Positions 50,151 through 54,030 of a stretch of DNA of 54,030 bases are shown here, piece after piece; position 1 is the stretch's first letter; the number at the start of each line of letters is the position of its first letter. The notes under the pieces were generated by a model. That model was not told the origin of the DNA. It made no database searches and worked only from the letters and a program-made list of their open reading frames with translations. A program made the translations under genes and the position numbers. Origin of the DNA: Candidatus Peribacteria bacterium RIFCSPLOWO2_12_FULL_55_15 (GTDB taxonomy: Bacteria > Patescibacteriota > Gracilibacteria > Peribacterales > Peribacteraceae); NCBI GenBank assembly GCA_001789045.1, contig MFYG01000013.1, positions 12,016-66,045 of the forward strand, written 5' to 3'.

Positions 50151-50627
50151 ATGGCAATTGAGACCGTAAAAATACCACAGAACGTCCTCATTGAGGACCG
50201 CATCATCGGCACCGTCACTCTGCGGCAACTGATCATTACAATAATAGGGTGCGGGATCAGCTACGCAATCTGGTCAAACCTGCAGAAAATCTTCGTCAAC
50301 ATCAGTATTCCCGTTACTATTATCGCGTGGATACCAGCAGTGATCTTCATTGCCTTCGCATTCGTAAAAGTTTACGACTTGAGCCTCTTACGCATTATAT
50401 TCCTCATGATCGAGAGGTCCGTAAAACCACAAACTCGCATATGGGCTCCTCGCTCAGGAATGAGCACCATAAATCCCCATACATTCGCAAAACCCGAAAA
50501 AAAGAAGATATCCACTGGAACAGAACAGGAAAAACCACAGAGCATCGAGAAATTGAGTTCCATGCTCGACATCTCCCAACTTGATGCGTCACAGATCTCC
50601 ATGGTTTCCTACAAACATACACTATGA
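50151..50627 (+). CDS. PrgI-family secretion membrane protein
   Basis: A 158-residue protein: short N-terminal segment IETVKIPQNVLIEDRIIGTVTLRQL (given in part), two adjacent TM helices (about residues 30-50 and 55-75), then LSLLRIIFLMIERSVKPQTRIW and a polar tail. This order is that of PrgI (PF12666), a small inner-membrane component of Gram-positive-type T4SS, equivalent to VirB3. The tail ends with SSMLDISQLDASQI. ATGA coupling to the TraC-like gene supports a shared complex. Confidence 0.85.
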   Translation: MAIETVKIPQNVLIEDRIIGTVTLRQLIITIIGCGISYAIWSNLQKIFVNISIPVTIIAWIPAVIFIAFAFVKVYDLSLLRIIFLMIERSVKPQTRIWAPRSGMSTINPHTFAKPEKKKISTGTEQEKPQSIEKLSSMLDISQLDASQISMVSYKHTL

Positions 50628-51340
50628 CAACGAAACCACCACCAGATACCGTCAGACAACGGAAGAAAAACACTACGATAGGAACACAACGATACCTCCC
50701 AATTGCTGAAATCCGCAATAACACAGTGATCCTGAAAAACGGCGGCTTGCGTGCGATCCTCCATGTTGAAGCAACCAACTTTCATCTGAAAAGTGAGACG
50801 GAACAGGAAGCAATCATCGCAGGATACGGCGCATTTTTGAATACCGTCTCTTTCCCAATACAGATTCTCGTACGCTCAACGCATATCAACATCGATACAT
50901 ACCTGGCTTACCTACAGTCGAAAATGGAGCAGCAGAAGAACTTGCTTCTTCAAGAACAGACCGCATCACATATCAACTTCATCGTACGCCTCCTGGAAAT
51001 GGCAGATATCATGCAGAAACATTTCTATCTCATCCTGCCCATCGACCGGAACGTCCGACGGAAAACGCTCCTAGAGAAATTCCTCGAATGGCTTCATCCC
51101 GAGGATAGTGCGGTAAAAGCTGCGCAACGGAATAGGGAATTCAATGAAGGTGCCCGCATGCTGAATGACCGCATTGAACTGGCACAATCTGGATTAAATG
51201 GCGTCGGACTCCATACCAGCCGACTCCAAACGAGAGAACTCATCCAGCTCTATTACGAGATATACAATCCCCAAACGAGCCAGCGCCAGAAAATCCCCCA
51301 AAATATTACAGATCTCAACACCGACGCGACAACGCTCTGA
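50624..51340 (+). CDS. TraC/VirB4 N-terminal-domain-like protein
   Basis: A 238-residue soluble protein: TQRYLPIAEIRNNTVILKNGGLRAILHVEATNF resembles the start of TraC-type VirB4 proteins (seen in parts RYLPIAEIRNNTVILKNG and ILHVEATNF), followed by the FPIQILVRSTHINIDTYL segment and helices. No Walker motifs are present, and the frame stops where the ATPase domain would begin. It is therefore a stand-alone TraC N-domain next to PrgI, with a complete VirB4 ATPase encoded separately at 25381. Could dock VirB4 to PrgI. Confidence 0.8.
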   Translation: MTTKPPPDTVRQRKKNTTIGTQRYLPIAEIRNNTVILKNGGLRAILHVEATNFHLKSETEQEAIIAGYGAFLNTVSFPIQILVRSTHINIDTYLAYLQSKMEQQKNLLLQEQTASHINFIVRLLEMADIMQKHFYLILPIDRNVRRKTLLEKFLEWLHPEDSAVKAAQRNREFNEGARMLNDRIELAQSGLNGVGLHTSRLQTRELIQLYYEIYNPQTSQRQKIPQNITDLNTDATTL

Positions 51341-51452
51341 GTGGGGGGATTGACAGGAAAAACATAGGATGGAAAAATCAGTGCTGGCATGTTGCTCGTG
51401 CAGGAACACTGCCACCTCGTTGTATCCATTCCCCCTGCACCCATCTCCCATC

Positions 51453-52793
51453 ATGTCAAAAACACCGTCGACAGCGACACACAGCATGGAAGAACTCCTC
51501 CGAAATTCCCCGGAAGTGCTCCGTCCAAGGCCTGGAGAACTCCTAGAAGGGACGGTAATTTTTAAAGGCAAGAACAAGCTCCTCCTAGATCTTCATGGAG
51601 TCACGACTGCAATTATCTCGGGACGGGAACTCCGAGATTCTTTTAACACATTCCGGGACCTCCAGATTGGGAGTTGTGTAATAGCGCTTGTCCTCGAAGA
51701 AGAGAACGATGAGGGGCTCGTAGTCATGAGTTTGAGAAAAGCAAGCCAACAAAAGGCTTGGGATCACTTTCATGACCTCATCGGTTCTGGAAAAACCATG
51801 CCATTCACTGCACAAGAAGCAAATAAGGGGGGACTCCTTGCAAATATTGACGGCATCCGCACATTCCTCCCCGTCAGTCAACTCGCTCCCGCGCACTACC
51901 CACGAGTATCCAACGCAGACACGAGTGAAATTCTTTCTCGGCTCCAAAAACTGGTCGGTCATACGTTCTCTGTAAAAATAATCACCATGGATGAGGATGC
52001 AGGAAAAATCGTTGTATCGGAACGCGAAGCGATGGCAGAAGAACGATCAAAAACACTCGAAAGTCTCAAAATGGGCGATGTCCGCGATGGAATTGTCAGT
52101 GGCATTGCCAAATTCGGCTTGTTTGTGACCTTCGAAGGCCTCGAAGGACTCGTGCATATTTCAGAGATCGCATGGGGCCACGTGAAGAATCCTGCCGAGC
52201 ATGCAGAAGCAGGCGACAGAGTGACCGTGAAAGTGATTGGCATCGATGGTGACAAGCTTTCCCTCAGTATGAAACAATTGGCAAATGACCCATGGGAGGA
52301 AGTGGCGGAACGCTACCCAGTTGGCAAGAAAGTAACAGGGTCGGTTGTGCGTTTCGCGGACTACGGCGCATTCATACGACTCGAGAAAGATATCAACGGT
52401 CTCATTCATCTCTCCGAACTCGCACATCACCACATCAACGACCCTGCAGAGGTCCTCACGATCGGCCAGCGTATTGACGCACAGGTCATTAATATCGATG
52501 TCGACGAGCGACGTATCGGTCTCTCCCTCAAAGCTCTCCTCCCCATCGATAAGGAAACCCTCGAGCGCATCCGGCGCGAGCGTGAGGAAGAGGAAAAAAG
52601 AAAAGAAGAAAAAGATGCATCCTCCTCCGCCAAGGCTACGGAGGACAAGAAAGAGGAAAGTGCATGGGTCGCAAGTAAAACAGGCAAAAAATACTACCCG
52701 AAAAATTCTGCTACTGCCAAGAAAATTAAAGAGGAAAACCGCGTGTATTTCGCTAATGCAGAAGAGGCAGAAAAGGCTGGCTACTCTGCGTAG
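51453..52793 (+). CDS. S1-domain RNA-binding protein (ribosomal protein S1-like)
   Basis: A 446-residue protein with four S1 OB-folds (residues ~25-95, ~110-185, ~205-275, ~290-365). The third and fourth are the best (GIVSGIAKFGLFVTFEGLEGLVHIS; GSVVRFADYGAFIRLEKDINGLIHLS, each quoted in part). This is a short S1 or S1-like translation factor. A charged Glu/Lys linker follows, containing an in-frame palindromic repeat (52623-52645, SSAKATEDK), and then a tail KYYPKNSATAKKIKEENRVYF that looks like an Ada-type zinc module without its Cys. Start 51453 is chosen at the beginning of conserved sequence; the frame is open to 51369. TTGACA at 51350-51355 is a likely -35. Confidence 0.85.
   Translation: MSKTPSTATHSMEELLRNSPEVLRPRPGELLEGTVIFKGKNKLLLDLHGVTTAIISGRELRDSFNTFRDLQIGSCVIALVLEEENDEGLVVMSLRKASQQKAWDHFHDLIGSGKTMPFTAQEANKGGLLANIDGIRTFLPVSQLAPAHYPRVSNADTSEILSRLQKLVGHTFSVKIITMDEDAGKIVVSEREAMAEERSKTLESLKMGDVRDGIVSGIAKFGLFVTFEGLEGLVHISEIAWGHVKNPAEHAEAGDRVTVKVIGIDGDKLSLSMKQLANDPWEEVAERYPVGKKVTGSVVRFADYGAFIRLEKDINGLIHLSELAHHHINDPAEVLTIGQRIDAQVINIDVDERRIGLSLKALLPIDKETLERIRREREEEEKRKEEKDASSSAKATEDKKEESAWVASKTGKKYYPKNSATAKKIKEENRVYFANAEEAEKAGYSA
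52623..52645. repeat. Palindromic repeat inside the S1-like gene
   Basis: TCCTCCGCCAAGGCTACGGAGGA, arms TCCTCCG / CGGAGGA; read in frame as SSAKATED. Confidence 0.75.
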
Positions 52794-52796
52794 ATT

Positions 52797-53123
52797 TTAG
52801 AACTCTTGATCGGAGAGAAAATGGAGGTGGAGGTAAAACACCTCCTGCCCTCCCGCCTTCCCGACATGGAAGAGGAGCTTGTACCCCGTGAGGCTCTTCT
52901 CCTTCGCAAATTGTTGTGCCTTGAGGATGAGGAGACCCGGAAGATGCGCCGTCTCCGGCGTGATATCGGTGAGAGAAGCCACAAAGTATTTTGGGATAAA
53001 GAGAATATGTGTCCTGGCTTTGGGCAGAATATCGCGGAATGCGAGCACTTCCGCATCCTCAAAGACAATGTCCGCCGGAACCTCACGATCACGAATCCGA
53101 TGAAAAATCGTTCGTTCTTCCAT
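52797..53123 (-). CDS. HIT-family nucleotide-binding protein
   Basis: A 108-residue histidine-triad protein: TIFHRIRDREVPADIVFEDAEVLAF (given from parts FHRIRDREVPADIVFED) and the terminal active site FYLHLHFLSD. The usual HxHxH reads YLHLH, so the first His is Tyr while the nucleophilic and third His remain. Known members hydrolyse nucleoside phosphoramidates or dinucleotides. Start 53123 matches the family N-terminus; the open frame upstream is antisense to the next gene. Convergent with the S1-like gene (3 nt apart). Confidence 0.92.
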   Translation of the reverse strand: MEERTIFHRIRDREVPADIVFEDAEVLAFRDILPKARTHILFIPKYFVASLTDITPETAHLPGLLILKAQQFAKEKSLTGYKLLFHVGKAGGQEVFYLHLHFLSDQEF

Positions 53124-53172
53124 GAGAAATATGATCATAGAACAAGGAACAACCAGAAACGATATTGCAATA

Positions 53173-53694
53173 ATGGGTAAAAAGGCGGAGAATAGGAGAG
53201 AAATGGCAATTCCTGTACCATCCTCCCCGGAGCAAATCCAAACACCGGCCCCATCCAAAGAACTGTCCAACCTCATCGTCGCGCAACCAGAGAAACTCGG
53301 AAGTCTCCTCGATACCATTGAAAGTCTCACTAACCCTCAGGATGCCACAACCGAAAAACAAGGAGAAAATAGTGGTGGAAGCCAAACTTCTGCTGCAACA
53401 GGCACAACAGTACAAACAATAATATCCTCACGGGATCAGGCTATAGCCAACATACCTCCGCAAGAAAAAATGCAGCAAGCTCTCCATAAATACATTAATG
53501 CAGAAGTGCGCAAGCTTCGCCGAGAGGCGGCACTCCTGACCATCTCTCGCCCAGGAACCGCCTATCGTATCAATCAGATCTACGCAAACATCCGGAGACT
53601 AAACAAACTCCTCCAGGAACTCATCCATGCCTCCTACGAGACAGTGAAGCACTTCTTTATTCGCATCTTCATCGACCGCCAACCGATCCTATGA
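53173..53694 (+). CDS. Hypothetical protein with helical C-terminus
   Basis: A 173-residue protein, not recognised. Residues 1-85 are low-complexity (Pro, Ser, Thr, Gln) and probably disordered; residues ~95-173 form two or three helices (MQQALHKYINAEVRKLRREA, then INQIYANIRRLNKLLQEL) and an amphipathic end with FFIRIF. Could be a partner of the membrane protein downstream, but nothing proves it. Start 53173 is preferred over ATG 53122 because GATATT (53161-53166) lies 6 nt upstream. Confidence 0.5.
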   Translation: MGKKAENRREMAIPVPSSPEQIQTPAPSKELSNLIVAQPEKLGSLLDTIESLTNPQDATTEKQGENSGGSQTSAATGTTVQTIISSRDQAIANIPPQEKMQQALHKYINAEVRKLRREAALLTISRPGTAYRINQIYANIRRLNKLLQELIHASYETVKHFFIRIFIDRQPIL

Positions 53695-53715
53695 AGAAAC
53701 CCCTGAAACATTATT

Positions 53716-53791
53716 GTGTCACCCTGAGCGTAGTCGAAGGGCTACATAATGGCTTGCCGATGTGATGGTTCGTCTACGCTCACCATGACAC
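53716..53791. repeat. GTGTCAC...ATGACAC palindromic element, intergenic copy
   Basis: GTGTCACCCTGAGCGTAG at the left and CTACGCTCACCATGACAC at the right (18-nt imperfect arms). Same family as 19152-19214; between two convergent genes, where it may also terminate transcription. Confidence 0.85.
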
Positions 53792-53817
53792 ATTGGAGCT
53801 TTTTAGAGGTCTCCAAA

Positions 53818-54030
53818 CTACTTTTTCCACTTCTTCGGACGATCAGCCTGTGTTTCCACCCACTCGGTGATCCACTGCAGGAAATGATCGAGCAGTCCGA
53901 GGGGACGCATCACCATTCCCTCAACCTCTGCCGTGATGCCCTCGATCCGCCGGAGGATCTTCCGCAAATCCACCACAATGAAGAGCACGTGGTAGAGCAC
54001 CACGACGAGCATGACGCCGACGACGATGTA
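53818..54030 (-). CDS. Membrane protein of unknown function, C-terminal part
   Basis: The last 70 codons of a minus-strand gene that runs off the right edge. One TM segment (VVGVMLVVVLYHVLFIVV) is followed by a helix DLRKILRRIEGITAEVEG and a basic end ADRPKKWKK. The pattern of a membrane helix and short coiled segment is like small DUF948-type proteins, but the fragment is too short to name. Confidence 0.5.
   Translation of the reverse strand, partial: YIVVGVMLVVVLYHVLFIVVDLRKILRRIEGITAEVEGMVMRPLGLLDHFLQWITEWVETQADRPKKWKK

Noticed and set aside
1..54030. rRNA genes, transposases, integrases, prophage genes
   Set aside because: None could be recognised on either strand; the only mobile-element evidence is the tRNA-end duplications, the retroelement remnant and the short palindromic repeats.

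Overview
The window looks like a chromosome segment of a Candidate Phyla Radiation (Patescibacteria) bacterium. I would guess the Peregrinibacteria/Peribacteria side, but that placement is inference. Support comes from gene content and style: a patchwork of core genes (rplK, rplA, argS, metG, fmt, ruvB, clpC, an S1-type protein, tatD), a PrgI/TraC/VirB4 secretion set with VirB2-like pilins, a phosphoketolase plus acetate kinase energy module, almost no Shine-Dalgarno sequences, and many start codons placed exactly 6 nt downstream of a -10 hexamer, which points to leaderless mRNAs. No rRNA, CRISPR array or transposase was seen.

Layout. 1-458: end of a cation exchanger gene. 476-8553: a copper/nitrite locus. 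It begins with a secreted unknown, an HMA-DsbD-cupredoxin three-module membrane protein, a DsbA-like oxidoreductase and a CuA-motif lipoprotein. A CsoR operator/promoter then drives csoR, a copper chaperone, a 1105-residue protein in which a CopA-type Cu-ATPase is fused to a complete Cu nitrite reductase (NirK) domain, a small Cys-rich membrane protein and a BNR-repeat lipoprotein. 8558-13294: membrane protein, ackA, xfp and a DUF1624-type acyltransferase, joined by ATGA overlaps. 13298-14296: RMD1-like membrane protein on the minus strand. 14322-15119: a tiny insertion carrying a HEPN/MNT toxin-antitoxin pair, bounded by a 38-bp duplication of the tRNA-Met 3' end. 15220-21383: an envelope operon (methyltransferase, hydrolase, MurF-like ligase, DegT aminotransferase, FemAB-like protein, small membrane protein). 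21380-32527: degenerate polysaccharide deacetylase, argS, coiled-coil lipoprotein, VirB4 ATPase, DHH phosphoesterase, fmt, an SLH remnant, a PUR-domain protein, metG and two pilin-like proteins.

32618-39798 is an accessory hotspot between tRNA genes. It holds two tRNA-Gly genes, a YunG-deaminase fusion bounded by a 13-bp duplication of the tRNA-Gly(CCC) 3' end, a fossil diversity-generating retroelement (target protein plus a reverse transcriptase whose catalytic palm has been deleted in frame), a frameshifted NYN nuclease, a secreted unknown, a coiled-coil protein with 63-bp repeats, and three copies of a gapless 60-nt element. 39804-54030 returns to core genes: tatD, tRNA-Lys, a glycosyltransferase, ruvB, rplK, rplA, a third pilin, an AI-2E permease, clpC, PrgI, a TraC-like protein, the S1 protein, a HIT protein and a partial membrane protein.

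The strongest candidate for a previously undescribed system is the copper/nitrite locus. A Cu+ pump, chaperone, thiol machinery, CuA-like carrier and nitrite reductase are encoded together, and the pump is fused to the enzyme that needs its copper. A second genome-wide oddity is several families of short palindromic repeats inserted in frame inside otherwise intact genes.
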